The notes beneath the pieces are model-generated. The model ran no database searches. It worked only from the letters and a program-made list of their open reading frames with translations, and was not told where the DNA came from. The position numbers were made by a program, and so were the translations under genes. This document shows positions 46,909 through 54,972 of a DNA stretch of 64,000 nt, in pieces. The stretch spans positions 90,432 to 154,431 of the forward strand of contig CANDOC010000011.1 of the NCBI GenBank assembly GCA_947387575.1, written 5' to 3'. The stretch comes from Spongorhabdus nitratireducens (GTDB taxonomy: Bacteria > Pseudomonadota > Gammaproteobacteria > Pseudomonadales > Endozoicomonadaceae). Within the stretch, counting starts at the first letter, position 1, and the number at the start of each line of letters is the position of its first letter.

Positions 46909-47619
46909 ATGCACATTGATCAGCACTCTCCTGTAAAACCGGTGGGCGAAACCAGGATCTATGATTACGATCCTGATCTCAGCTCGCATCCCATTCCACC
47001 TCATCTTCATGCCATTCCGGATCAGCCTGAAAACAAACTTGATGGTTATCTGATTCGTTTTGAACAACTACTCAACAAACTCTTTCGCCACCTGATGTTA
47101 CTGACCTGCCTCGGTCTGGCTGCCCTGATGTTCTCTCAGGTGGTTATGCGATATGTGCTGGAATCACCTTTTACCGGCATTGAAGAGGTGTCTATTTTAC
47201 TGGCCGTTTGGGTGTACTTTCTGGGCATGGGTTATGCCACACGGGAACGTGAGCATATCCATGGCGGTATTGTCAGTTTGGTTGTCAAGGATGAACGGAA
47301 AGTGGCGTTTATCCGTTTTGGCGGATCCATCATCTGCATGATAGCCGCCTGTATTTTTGGCTATTTCGCCTGTAAATACGCTCTTAAAGAAATAGACCGG
47401 GGTCGTGTCAGTATTAACATGCGCTGGCCCCGTGGTCTCTGGAGCGCCAGCATGATCGTCGGCTTTGGAATGATGGTTGGCTACTTTCTGCTGGAAACCA
47501 TTAATGAATACCGGGGCCTGCGCAAAACAGCTCACCGAAAAAATCCGGAATCATCACTGGACCCGCAACAGCCAGAGCAGGATCAGTCCGTTCATCAATA
47601 TCAAAAGCAGGAGGCTTGA
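46909..47619 (+). CDS. tauL: TRAP transporter small membrane subunit, TauL
   Basis: DctQ-type protein of about 236 residues with four membrane helices (from about residue 60), including the typical EEVSILLAVWVYFLGMGYATREREHI segment in two stretches. The ATG at 46909 is chosen; a TTG at 46861 in frame would add 16 residues. The first 55-60 residues are polar and longer than usual. Ends with a Gln-rich tail. 3 bases separate it from tauM. Confidence 0.85.
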   Translation: MHIDQHSPVKPVGETRIYDYDPDLSSHPIPPHLHAIPDQPENKLDGYLIRFEQLLNKLFRHLMLLTCLGLAALMFSQVVMRYVLESPFTGIEEVSILLAVWVYFLGMGYATREREHIHGGIVSLVVKDERKVAFIRFGGSIICMIAACIFGYFACKYALKEIDRGRVSINMRWPRGLWSASMIVGFGMMVGYFLLETINEYRGLRKTAHRKNPESSLDPQQPEQDQSVHQYQKQEA

Positions 47620-47622
47620 GTT

Positions 47623-48933
47623 ATGACGTTGTTTTTACTCTCGATGCTGATTGTTGTCGTGCTGATTCTGATTGAAATCCCGGTGGCCTTTGCCTTTGGT
47701 ATTGGCGCGCTCACATTTGCTTTTACCACCGGGAATAATATCTCGTTCCTGATTCCTCACGGTTTTAAAACCGCCAGTGGTTTTGCTTTGCTGGCTCTTC
47801 CCCTGTTTATTTTTGCCGGACTTTTGATGGCACAAGGCGGCATATCTGAACGGTTGCTGAACTTTGTGAATTCCATTGTCGGCAGAATTAAAGGGGGGCT
47901 GGGAGCCGTAACCGTGCTGACCTGTGCGCTGTTTGGTGCCATTTCCGGCAGTTCTTCTGCGGCTATTGCTGCAGTCGGTCAGATCATGATTCCACGCATG
48001 GTGCGTGAAGGTTACCCGGAAGGGCATGCAACGGCTCTTGTGGCCTGCTCCTCGGTACTGGCACTGCTTATTCCTCCCAGTATTCCGATGATTGTATTTT
48101 CAATCACGGCCGGTATCTCTGTGGGCGCAGCATTTCTGTCCACAATTATTCCGGGCATCATGCTGACCATTATCTATTGCCTGCTGAATATCTGGTTTCT
48201 GCGCAATGATACCCAGATCAAGGTTGCACCACCGCTGCCTTTTAAACAGGCGGCAAAGAATGTGGTTCACAGTGGCTATAACGCCGCTTTTGCCCTGTTA
48301 ATGCCGTTGATCATTCTGGGCGCAATTTACAGCGGTATTGCAACACCGACCGAAGCGGCTGCAATTGCTGTGGTCTATGCAATTCCGGTGGGAATGTTTA
48401 TCTACAAGGGTCTGACCCTGAAAAGCCTGGGGGCTGTAACCGTACGAGCAGTCACAATGACCGGCTCCATTATGGCAGTCCTGTTTTTCCTGTTTATCAT
48501 GAGCCGCGCCATGATTCTGGAACAGGTGCCACGCGATCTGGCTAATGCAATGCTGCAGATCTCCGAGAACAAATACGTTCTGCTGTTGTTGATCAACCTG
48601 TTATTACTGTTGATAGGCATGATCGTCGATGATATTTCCGGCAGCGTGCTGGCGGCTATCATTTTCCTGCCGGTGATTACTGAACTGGGCATTGACCCCA
48701 TTCATTTTGCTGCGGTTGTAGGAGTAAATCTGGGCCTCGGCAATGTCTCGCCGCCATGCGCCCCCATGCTCTATATGGCTGGCGGGATAGGAAAGTTGTC
48801 ACTGGATCGCTATATCGGTCCGACACTGAAATTCCTCTGTCTTGGGCACTTACCCATGGTGTTCCTGGTCACTTTCGTCCCTGAAATATCCCTGTTTTTA
48901 CCCAAGTTGCTTATGGGCTACGCCGGCACCTGA
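47623..48933 (+). CDS. tauM: TRAP transporter large membrane subunit, TauM
   Basis: 436-residue DctM-type permease with about 12 helices that carries the substrate with Na+. Typical blocks: FGAISGSSSAAIAAVGQIMIP near residue 105 and ALLIPPSIPMIVFSITAGISVG near 145. Strong GGAGG ribosome site overlapping the end of tauL. A terminator follows 70 bases later. Confidence 0.92.
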   Translation: MTLFLLSMLIVVVLILIEIPVAFAFGIGALTFAFTTGNNISFLIPHGFKTASGFALLALPLFIFAGLLMAQGGISERLLNFVNSIVGRIKGGLGAVTVLTCALFGAISGSSSAAIAAVGQIMIPRMVREGYPEGHATALVACSSVLALLIPPSIPMIVFSITAGISVGAAFLSTIIPGIMLTIIYCLLNIWFLRNDTQIKVAPPLPFKQAAKNVVHSGYNAAFALLMPLIILGAIYSGIATPTEAAAIAVVYAIPVGMFIYKGLTLKSLGAVTVRAVTMTGSIMAVLFFLFIMSRAMILEQVPRDLANAMLQISENKYVLLLLINLLLLLIGMIVDDISGSVLAAIIFLPVITELGIDPIHFAAVVGVNLGLGNVSPPCAPMLYMAGGIGKLSLDRYIGPTLKFLCLGHLPMVFLVTFVPEISLFLPKLLMGYAGT

Positions 48934-49001
48934 GATAAAAAACAGACAGACATACTCAGCTCTCCCTGCACGGTAATCCCTCTTGTTAACCGTGATCTTT
49001 T

Positions 49002-49025
49002 GCCCCTGTAAACAGGGGCTTTTTT
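49002..49025 (+). terminator. Terminator after tauKLM
   Basis: GCCCCTG/CAGGGGC stem, TAAA loop, six T. The aldehyde dehydrogenase downstream is thus a separate unit. Confidence 0.92.
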
Positions 49026-49047
49026 GTTCCTGCCTGAAAGAACCACC

Positions 49048-49091
49048 TGGAACTACAACCTGGAGCTACAAACAGCATAACGGTGGTTCTA
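49048..49091 (+). promoter_or_regulatory. Candidate TauR operator upstream of the aldehyde dehydrogenase
   Basis: TGGAACTA, TGGAGCTA and TGGTTCTA start at 49048, 49061 and 49084 (steps 13 and 23), matching the spacing found in the tauR promoter region. Confidence 0.55.
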
Positions 49092-49168
49092 CGGATACGG
49101 TCTGCAGCGAATTAAGATGAGCACCATAAACGACAAAGTTGAACAGTCCGACAGACGGGAATCAATAA

Positions 49169-50701
49169 ATGACCACTTCATATATCAAAATAAAAAACCA
49201 TATCAATGGGCAGTGGCTTGATGAAACCAACGGGCAGTATGAACCCCTGAAAAACCCGTCCACCGGAGCCGTCATCGGTGAGGTTCCACTGTCATCAGTA
49301 GAAACTTCCCGTGCAGCCGTTGCTGCAGCAGCCGAAGCTTTCCCCGCCTGGAGCGCTACTCCGTTACCGAAGCGGATGGATTACATTTTCAGAATGCAGC
49401 AGGCGATGAAAGATAATCTGGAAATGCTGGCAGAATCCATCGCTCTCGACCAAGCCAAGCATATTGCTGAAGCCCGGGGCGAAGTGGGCCGTGTTATTGA
49501 AATCCTGCAAATGGCCTGCACCATCCCTGCTCTGGTTCAGGGTGAAACCGTGCAGGGTATTGCCAATAACATCAATGGCCGACTGATCAAGGCTCCACTG
49601 GGTGTATTCTGCGGTGTTGCACCGTTCAACTTCCCGGCTCTGGTATTCGGCTGGTTTATTCCGTTTGCCATTGGCACCGGCAACACCTTTGTCTACAAGC
49701 CGTCCACTGAATCCCCCCTGTTTATGCAGAAGATGATGCAGCTGCTGATGGACATTGGTTTGCCTGAAGGTGTCGTCAATATTGTTCACGGTAACCGTGA
49801 GACCGTTGAAGCCTGGTACGATGATGAAAATGTCGCCGGTGTTTGTCTGGTCGGTTCAACCCCAACGGCTAAAGCGATTGCCGAAGGCTGTGGCCGCACC
49901 GGCAAGAAGACCATGCTGCTGGGCGGCGCCAAAAACTTCCTGGTTGCGATGGAAGATGCACCGATGGACCTGCTGATCGAGAACATTCTGATGTCAGGCT
50001 ATGGCTCTGCAGGTCAGCGTTGTCTGGCGGTTTCCAATATCGCCGTCGTACCTGAAATCTATGATGAATTTGTTGAACGGCTTCTGGAAGCCTCCAAAGA
50101 CGTGACCATCGGCGATGCCATGAACCCGGAAGTGTTTATGGGGCCGGTGATCTCTTCCAAGGCCAAAGCCCGGATCGAGAACTACATCAACATCGGTCAG
50201 CAAGAAGGCGCCACACTAGCGCTGGACGGCCGCAATCCCAATGTTGCAGATAAAAACAAAGATGGTTACTTCATCGGTCCAACCGTTTTTACCGATGTGA
50301 CCCCCTGCATGCAGATCGCCCGTGAAGAGATCTTTGGCCCGGTTCTGAGTGTTATGAAGGTGGGCTGTATTGATGGCGCACTGAGAATGATCAGAAATCA
50401 CGAGATGGGTAACGGCGCAGTAATTTTCACCCAGAACAGTTACTACACCGAGAAGTTTATCAACGAAGCGGATGTCGGCATGGTGGGTGTAAACGTGGGC
50501 ATCTGTGCCCCTCATCCCTACCTGCCATTTGGTGGTATCAAAGGTTCTCTGGTTGGCAACAACAAGGTTCAGGGTAAGGATGCGGTCGACTTTTTCACCC
50601 AGAACAAGGTAGCCACCGTTCGAACCGTTGACCCGAAAGCAGGCAACGCTGCACCGGCTAGCAGTGCGGACTCTGGTGTACGCAGCTGTGTCGCCAGCTA
50701 A
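49169..50701 (+). CDS. CoA-acylating-type aldehyde dehydrogenase (methylmalonate-semialdehyde dehydrogenase family)
   Basis: 510 residues of the MmsA/IolA branch: GVFCGVAPFNFPALVFGWFIP, FVYKPSTESP, VGSTPTAKAI, LGGAKNFLV and the catalytic Cys in YGSAGQRCLAVSN. Family members oxidise malonate or methylmalonate semialdehyde with NAD and CoA. Its place after tauKLM and its own TauR-like repeats suggest that it oxidises sulfoacetaldehyde made by Tpa, to sulfoacetate or sulfoacetyl-CoA. This would parallel the SafD route known from Neptuniibacter. Substrate is inference; beta-alanine or propanoate-type semialdehydes are alternatives. Confidence 0.85.
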   Translation: MTTSYIKIKNHINGQWLDETNGQYEPLKNPSTGAVIGEVPLSSVETSRAAVAAAAEAFPAWSATPLPKRMDYIFRMQQAMKDNLEMLAESIALDQAKHIAEARGEVGRVIEILQMACTIPALVQGETVQGIANNINGRLIKAPLGVFCGVAPFNFPALVFGWFIPFAIGTGNTFVYKPSTESPLFMQKMMQLLMDIGLPEGVVNIVHGNRETVEAWYDDENVAGVCLVGSTPTAKAIAEGCGRTGKKTMLLGGAKNFLVAMEDAPMDLLIENILMSGYGSAGQRCLAVSNIAVVPEIYDEFVERLLEASKDVTIGDAMNPEVFMGPVISSKAKARIENYINIGQQEGATLALDGRNPNVADKNKDGYFIGPTVFTDVTPCMQIAREEIFGPVLSVMKVGCIDGALRMIRNHEMGNGAVIFTQNSYYTEKFINEADVGMVGVNVGICAPHPYLPFGGIKGSLVGNNKVQGKDAVDFFTQNKVATVRTVDPKAGNAAPASSADSGVRSCVAS

Positions 50702-50766
50702 TACCGGGCACATATTTTAACCAGGTCATTTACACAATCTAATCTGAGAACAAATAACATAACGTC

Positions 50767-50834
50767 AGTTCGAATTCTGGATCATGCTCCCATAGGTAAC
50801 TGATTCAGAGTTCGAACTAGCGTTTTAGCTAAAA
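50767..50834 (+). repeat. Inverted repeat and palindrome after the aldehyde dehydrogenase
   Basis: AGTTCGAATTCTG and CAGAGTTCGAACT (12 of 13 paired plus a G-U) flank 26 bases; then TTTTAGCTAAAA (50823-50834) is a perfect palindrome followed by GCTCTTTTAT. May end transcription. Confidence 0.4.
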
Positions 50835-51008
50835 GCTCTTTTATATTTGACATAAAAAGCAATAAAAAAATAGTTTCAAGCAACAGACAAGAGAAACAAA
50901 TTGTTTCTTCAGGTACGAATAGCTGAATCATGGGGAGCAAGCCATTCGATAGAACTCACACACAATGATTTTCAAAAACAGGTAATACTCACTAAAAAAT
51001 TTCCAAAA

Positions 51009-51044
51009 AAAAAGCAGCATCTTTGAAAGACGCTGCTTTTTTTG
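51009..51044 (-). terminator. Terminator after cold-shock gene
   Basis: AAAGCAGCGTCTTTC/GAAAGATGCTGCTTT-type stem with A and T runs; strong on the minus strand. Confidence 0.88.
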
Positions 51045-51085
51045 CGAAGTAGCAGACTACATTTTTTTAAATGTAGTTACTCTAC

Positions 51086-51292
51086 TTACAAAGGACGGAT
51101 ATCTTCAGCCTGAGGGCCTTTCTGTCCTTGAGTTACTTTAAACTCGACCTGCTGGCCTTCGCTCAGGGTCTTAAAACCATCACCGACAATCTGTCGGAAA
51201 TGTGCAAAAACATCTGGGCCATTGCTCTGAGCAATGAAACCAAAACCTTTTTCTTCGTTGAACCACTTAACGGTGCCGGTAGTAGTAGACAT
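51086..51292 (-). CDS. Cold-shock protein, CspA family
   Basis: 68-residue single-strand nucleic-acid chaperone. [17 protein letters not shown] contains RNP1 and [12 protein letters not shown]2. The ORF is open to 51304, but [11 protein letters not shown] at 51292 is the usual family start. RNP2 has FAHF where FVHF is common. The long AT-rich region upstream fits a structured cold-shock leader. Confidence 0.93.
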   Translation of the reverse strand: MSTTTGTVKWFNEEKGFGFIAQSNGPDVFAHFRQIVGDGFKTLSEGQQVEFKVTQGQKGPQAEDIRPL

Positions 51293-51304
51293 AATCATAT
51301 CCAT

Positions 51305-51697
51305 TATCTAAGAATTAAACTTGCCTTGAAATAAGGCGATGGAGCTAGAAGTATTGTTATTACTTATGGAGAATATGACGAGCTACTACACTCAGAACAC
51401 TCAATCTATGCATAAAAATAAAAACTAACCTTTAACTTGCTGCGAAGTGTATATCTCTTTCTTCCAAATAGCTACAAAGGATTTAATTATATTTTTTGAA
51501 TATGTATAGAGTGTAAGTATGACGTGATTAACAAATAGCATTCATAAAAATGTGCGAGCAAATTTAATGATTGATTATTTTACAATAAGCTAATCAGGCA
51601 AACACTGGATAGTAATGCGTGTAGCCTGAAGAAAGCACATAAAGTCTGAAGTAAAAATACTGTATTTAATCGATAGCACTTTATTATTAACCTCAAA
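51305..51697. other. AT-rich intergenic region between cold-shock gene and sigma factor
   Basis: About 390 bases with no gene. Its left part is probably the untranslated leader of the cold-shock gene. No clear hairpins or repeats were recognised. Confidence 0.5.
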
Positions 51698-52267
51698 ATG
51701 CCGTTAGCTGCCTACCTATTGGATACTCACATGAACCCTCACTGGAATAACCACAAACACCGATTGAAACAGTATATTTCCAAACAAGTTAATGACCCTT
51801 CAATAACCGACGATTTACTACAAGATATTTTTATTAAAGCACAGACTCAAGCTCATCAATTAAGGTCAGAAAGCAGGATCAGTGCCTGGCTATTTCGTAT
51901 CGCCCACAACATCATTATGGATCATTTTCGTCAGCAAAAGCCTCTGGACGAGCTACCCGAAAACATTGAAGTACCCGTCAAAGATGAGGCTGAACAAGCT
52001 CATCAGGATTTGGCGCGCTGCCTGGAGCCCCTAATGAAAGAACTCCCCGACAAATATCAGGTGCCTCTGCAACTGGCTGAACTGGAAGGTTTAAGTCAAA
52101 AAGAAGTTGCCGCACAGCTTGGACTGTCTTTATCGGGTGCCAAAAGCCGTATTCAAAGAGGGCGTAGTCAATTAAGGGCGCTTTTTACAGCCTGCTGCGA
52201 TATTGAAACAGGTCGGGGTGGTGTACTGGATTACACCCCCAAAACAGACAATTGCAAAACCTGCTGA
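51698..52267 (+). CDS. sigZ: Sigma-70 family sigma factor, SigZ-like
   Basis: 189 residues (or 178 if the second ATG at 51731 is used). Region 2 has DDLLQDIFIKAQ and AWLFRIAHNIIMDHFR; region 4 has LSQKEVAAQLGLSLSGAKSRIQRGR. The Cys-rich tail CDIETGRGGVLDYTPKTDNC is typical of the SigZ branch and might sense metals or redox state. No anti-sigma gene is adjacent. The GST 100 bases downstream may be co-transcribed. Confidence 0.88.
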   Translation: MPLAAYLLDTHMNPHWNNHKHRLKQYISKQVNDPSITDDLLQDIFIKAQTQAHQLRSESRISAWLFRIAHNIIMDHFRQQKPLDELPENIEVPVKDEAEQAHQDLARCLEPLMKELPDKYQVPLQLAELEGLSQKEVAAQLGLSLSGAKSRIQRGRSQLRALFTACCDIETGRGGVLDYTPKTDNCKTC

Positions 52268-52368
52268 TATTTTTTTGCGTCTTTTTTTCAGCTTCTGCGT
52301 CTCTATTAGCAACCACAAACCATAGCGACCAAAAGAACGACGTCGTATACCATATAGAGGTGTAAAGG

Positions 52369-53082
52369 ATGCTGAAAGTCATCAGTTTTAAAATCTGCCC
52401 TTTTGTCCAGCGTATTACTGCCATTCTGGAAGCCAAGCAGATTCCTTACGAGGTTGAGTACATCAGCCTCAGTGACAAACCACAGTGGTTTCTGGATATC
52501 TCTCCCAATGGTCAGGTACCGGTACTGGTAACTGAAAATGGCACGGCCCTGTTTGAATCCGATGCCATCGCCGAATATCTGGATGAGGTATATCCCGCAC
52601 TGCAGCCTGGTCTTTCATTTGAACAAAAGGCTTTAAATCGTGCATGGAGCTATCTGGGAAGCAAACAATATCTGGTTCAGTGTTCTGCACAGAGAAGTCA
52701 GGATATCGCCACCCTGAATGAACGGGCAGAAAAGCTGGCAACGGCTTTTGCCAAGGTAGAGAAAGTGCTGGGAGACACTCGTTTCTTTAGCGGTGACATT
52801 CCTGGCATGGTCGATCTGGCATGGCTTCCGGTGCTGCACCGGGCTTATATCGTCAAAGAAAAAACAGGGTTTGATTTTCTGGCAGGATTTCCAAAAGTTC
52901 AGAGCTGGCAGTCAGCCCTGATAGCTACGGGTCTGGCTGAAAAGACAGTATCGGAAGATTTTATGGCGAAGTTCAGCCAATTCTACCTGTCAGAAGCAAC
53001 AGCTCTGGGCGCAGGACTAAGTCCTTGCAGGAACAACGCCGATAAATTAAACAACAGCTGCACAGATATCAGCTGTTGTTAA
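52369..53082 (+). CDS. Glutathione S-transferase family protein
   Basis: 237 residues. N-terminal thioredoxin-like domain with ICPFVQR (Cys in place of Ser/Tyr, as in omega and related GSTs), SPNGQVPVL and ALFESDAIAEYL; C-terminal helical domain from about residue 90. Probably a glutathione-dependent thiol transferase or reductase. Last 25 residues are unusual, with NNSCTDISCC at the end, because the final codons form a terminator stem. Follows sigZ. Confidence 0.88.
   Translation: MLKVISFKICPFVQRITAILEAKQIPYEVEYISLSDKPQWFLDISPNGQVPVLVTENGTALFESDAIAEYLDEVYPALQPGLSFEQKALNRAWSYLGSKQYLVQCSAQRSQDIATLNERAEKLATAFAKVEKVLGDTRFFSGDIPGMVDLAWLPVLHRAYIVKEKTGFDFLAGFPKVQSWQSALIATGLAEKTVSEDFMAKFSQFYLSEATALGAGLSPCRNNADKLNNSCTDISCC
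53050..53080 (+). terminator. Terminator stem inside the last codons of the GST gene
   Basis: AACAACAGCTG/CAGCTGTTGTT, 11-base perfect stem with a 9-base loop, ends at the TAA stop. No long T-run follows. Confidence 0.55.
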
Positions 53083-53113
53083 TAACAGGATAATTCCGGG
53101 AGCAGGATACCGG

Positions 53114-54007
53114 TTATGACGCCAGTCTGATCACAGACTCCCGGTTATCCCTGCTCTCACGATCAAGCCAGTTAACAAATGTACGAACGTTGGAAATATT
53201 CAGTCTGTCGTCCGGCACCTTGAGATAGTAGGAGTAAGTTGTCAGCACTTCTGAAAAGGGACAGCATAACCGCCCTTCTGCTATCTCGCCCTTGATCAGG
53301 TCAGGATGAACCAGGGCAAAACCCAGCTTTTCCGCAGCAGCCTGCTGCCGCACATTGGTGTCACTGTAATATTCATTTCGTACCGGCTGTAACTGTTCCA
53401 GACCTGCCAGCTGCAGCCACTCCTGCCAGCTGACGCTGTCATTTTCATGCAACAGTATGTTCTGGCTTAACATCTCCGGATTATATGGTGCTTTCAAATG
53501 CTTCAGAAGATCAGGATGGCAGGCGGGTGTGAGCTTTCCCGGGAATAACAGTCGGGCACCGTCAGGTACCTGATCCTCACGCAGCCATTCAATCGAAAGA
53601 TGAATCAGCGGGTCACTGAAGTCAGCAGACTCATTGGTATGAAAAAAATGAAAATCAAAATCGAATGGCGCATTCTGCAACCGGGGCGCCAACCATTTCA
53701 TGGCAAAATGTGACCGAACCGAAATTCCAACCGATGTTGCCTCCGCTGAGGCCTTCAGTTTGCCAATATTGTTGCGGATGATAGCCAGCGCTGAAGACAA
53801 GTCCCGGAACAGGATCTTCCCTTCGTCAGTTAACACCAGAGTGCTGCCGGAACGATCTAACAGCTTGATACTAAAGTAATTTTCGAGATTTCTTATCTGA
53901 TGACTGATCGCCGACTGGGTAACATTCAGTTCATCTGCAGCCTTGGTAAAGCTGGCATTGCGGGTAACTGCCTCGAACACCAGCAGAGACTTAAATGGTA
54001 ACAGCAT
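53114..54007 (-). CDS. LysR family regulator, GcvA-like
   Basis: 297 residues from the ATG at 54007, which follows AAGG and gives the usual N-terminus MLLPFKSLLVFEAV; the ORF is open to 54067. Helix-turn-helix NASFTKAADELNVTQSAISH near residue 20, then a periplasmic-binding-like effector domain. It is last in a run of same-strand catabolic genes and probably regulates them. An A-rich leader motif lies 34 bases upstream. Confidence 0.88.
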   Translation of the reverse strand: MLLPFKSLLVFEAVTRNASFTKAADELNVTQSAISHQIRNLENYFSIKLLDRSGSTLVLTDEGKILFRDLSSALAIIRNNIGKLKASAEATSVGISVRSHFAMKWLAPRLQNAPFDFDFHFFHTNESADFSDPLIHLSIEWLREDQVPDGARLLFPGKLTPACHPDLLKHLKAPYNPEMLSQNILLHENDSVSWQEWLQLAGLEQLQPVRNEYYSDTNVRQQAAAEKLGFALVHPDLIKGEIAEGRLCCPFSEVLTTYSYYLKVPDDRLNISNVRTFVNWLDRESRDNRESVIRLAS

Positions 54008-54040
54008 AAGATGACCTTGCAGTCGCCGGGCGAGCTGCGT

Positions 54041-54059
54041 TTTTATTATTGTTATTTTT
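54041..54059 (-). promoter_or_regulatory. A-rich AANAANAA motif before the LysR gene
   Basis: Minus-strand AAAAATAACAATAATAAAA, upstream of the ribosome site of the LysR gene; contains AATAACAA and AATAATAA. Confidence 0.5.
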
Positions 54060-54117
54060 GAGGTCACGATACCTTACTCAAGCCAGAATATATACATCCA
54101 TAGTCGTTAGACTTGAG

Positions 54118-54921
54118 TCAGAATTGATCCTTGAGTTTACGGATATGAGCAAAAACCTGTTCGGCAGAATAGCCTGATAAAGACAGACTTTGTTGCAATG
54201 CCTGAAGGTCTACTCTCATAAAAGGATTCGTCTCCTGCTCCAGCTTCAGACTGACTGGTACAGTTGGCAGTCCGGCTTCCCTGAGTTCTGTTATTTCCAT
54301 TTGTCGTTGCTGCAAGCGAGTATTTTCAGGGTCGATATGCGCCGCAAACTTTGCATTGGAAGCCGTATATTCATGACCACAATAGATCATGGTTTGCTGA
54401 GGCAGTGACCGTATCTTCTGGATGCTATGCCACATCTGCTCTGCAGTTCCTTCAAACAGGCGACCACAACCAAGCGAAAACAGGGTGTCGCCGGTAAATA
54501 CAGCTTCAGCTTCCGGCAGCCAGTAACACACATGACCCAGCGTATGCCCCGGAGTGGCAATAACCTGAATATTGATATCACCCAGCTGGAGTTGCTGATC
54601 ATCGTTTACGGTGAGATCAATCCCGGGAATCCGCTCATGATCAGCCAGTGAGCCGATAATCTTGCAGCCAAACTTTTCTTTAAGCTGCTCATGACCGTCA
54701 ATGTGGTCCCAGTGATGGTGGGTGGTCAGAACATAGTCCAGTGACCAGCCTCTATACTCCAGTTGCCTGGTAATTTCTTCCGCATCCGGCGTATCAATAA
54801 CCAGTGTCGTATCACTGTCATGATGATGAACAAGACTGCAATAATTATCGGAAAGACAGGGCAGCTGAACTATTTCGATACCGGACTCAGTACCGCTATT
54901 TTCAGGGTTAACTGAAGGCAT
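54118..54921 (-). CDS. gloB: Hydroxyacylglutathione hydrolase (glyoxalase II)
   Basis: 267-residue metallo-beta-lactamase-fold enzyme that splits S-lactoylglutathione. Metal ligands: THHHWDHIDGH near residue 62, PGHTLGH near 120, TGDTLFSLGCGR near 140, CGHEYT near 180. Its neighbours include glyoxalase I two genes upstream, so both steps of glutathione-dependent aldehyde detoxification are in one cluster. A-rich motif overlaps its leader. Confidence 0.93.
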   Translation of the reverse strand: MPSVNPENSGTESGIEIVQLPCLSDNYCSLVHHHDSDTTLVIDTPDAEEITRQLEYRGWSLDYVLTTHHHWDHIDGHEQLKEKFGCKIIGSLADHERIPGIDLTVNDDQQLQLGDINIQVIATPGHTLGHVCYWLPEAEAVFTGDTLFSLGCGRLFEGTAEQMWHSIQKIRSLPQQTMIYCGHEYTASNAKFAAHIDPENTRLQQRQMEITELREAGLPTVPVSLKLEQETNPFMRVDLQALQQSLSLSGYSAEQVFAHIRKLKDQF

Positions 54922-54932
54922 AAATTAACTTC

Positions 54933-54950
54933 TTTTATTATTTTTATTTT
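54933..54950 (-). promoter_or_regulatory. A-rich AANAANAA motif before gloB
   Basis: Minus-strand AAAATAAAAATAATAAAA runs into GAAG, 11 bases before the ATG. Confidence 0.6.
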
Positions 54951-54972
54951 CAGAACAAAGCAGCACAGCCAC

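Larger units (their letters stand above)
50702..51085. other. AT-rich intergenic region
   Basis: About 380 bases, no gene. Holds the inverted repeat at 50767-50834 and the cold-shock gene terminator at its right end; the rest is AT-rich without recognisable features. Confidence 0.5.
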
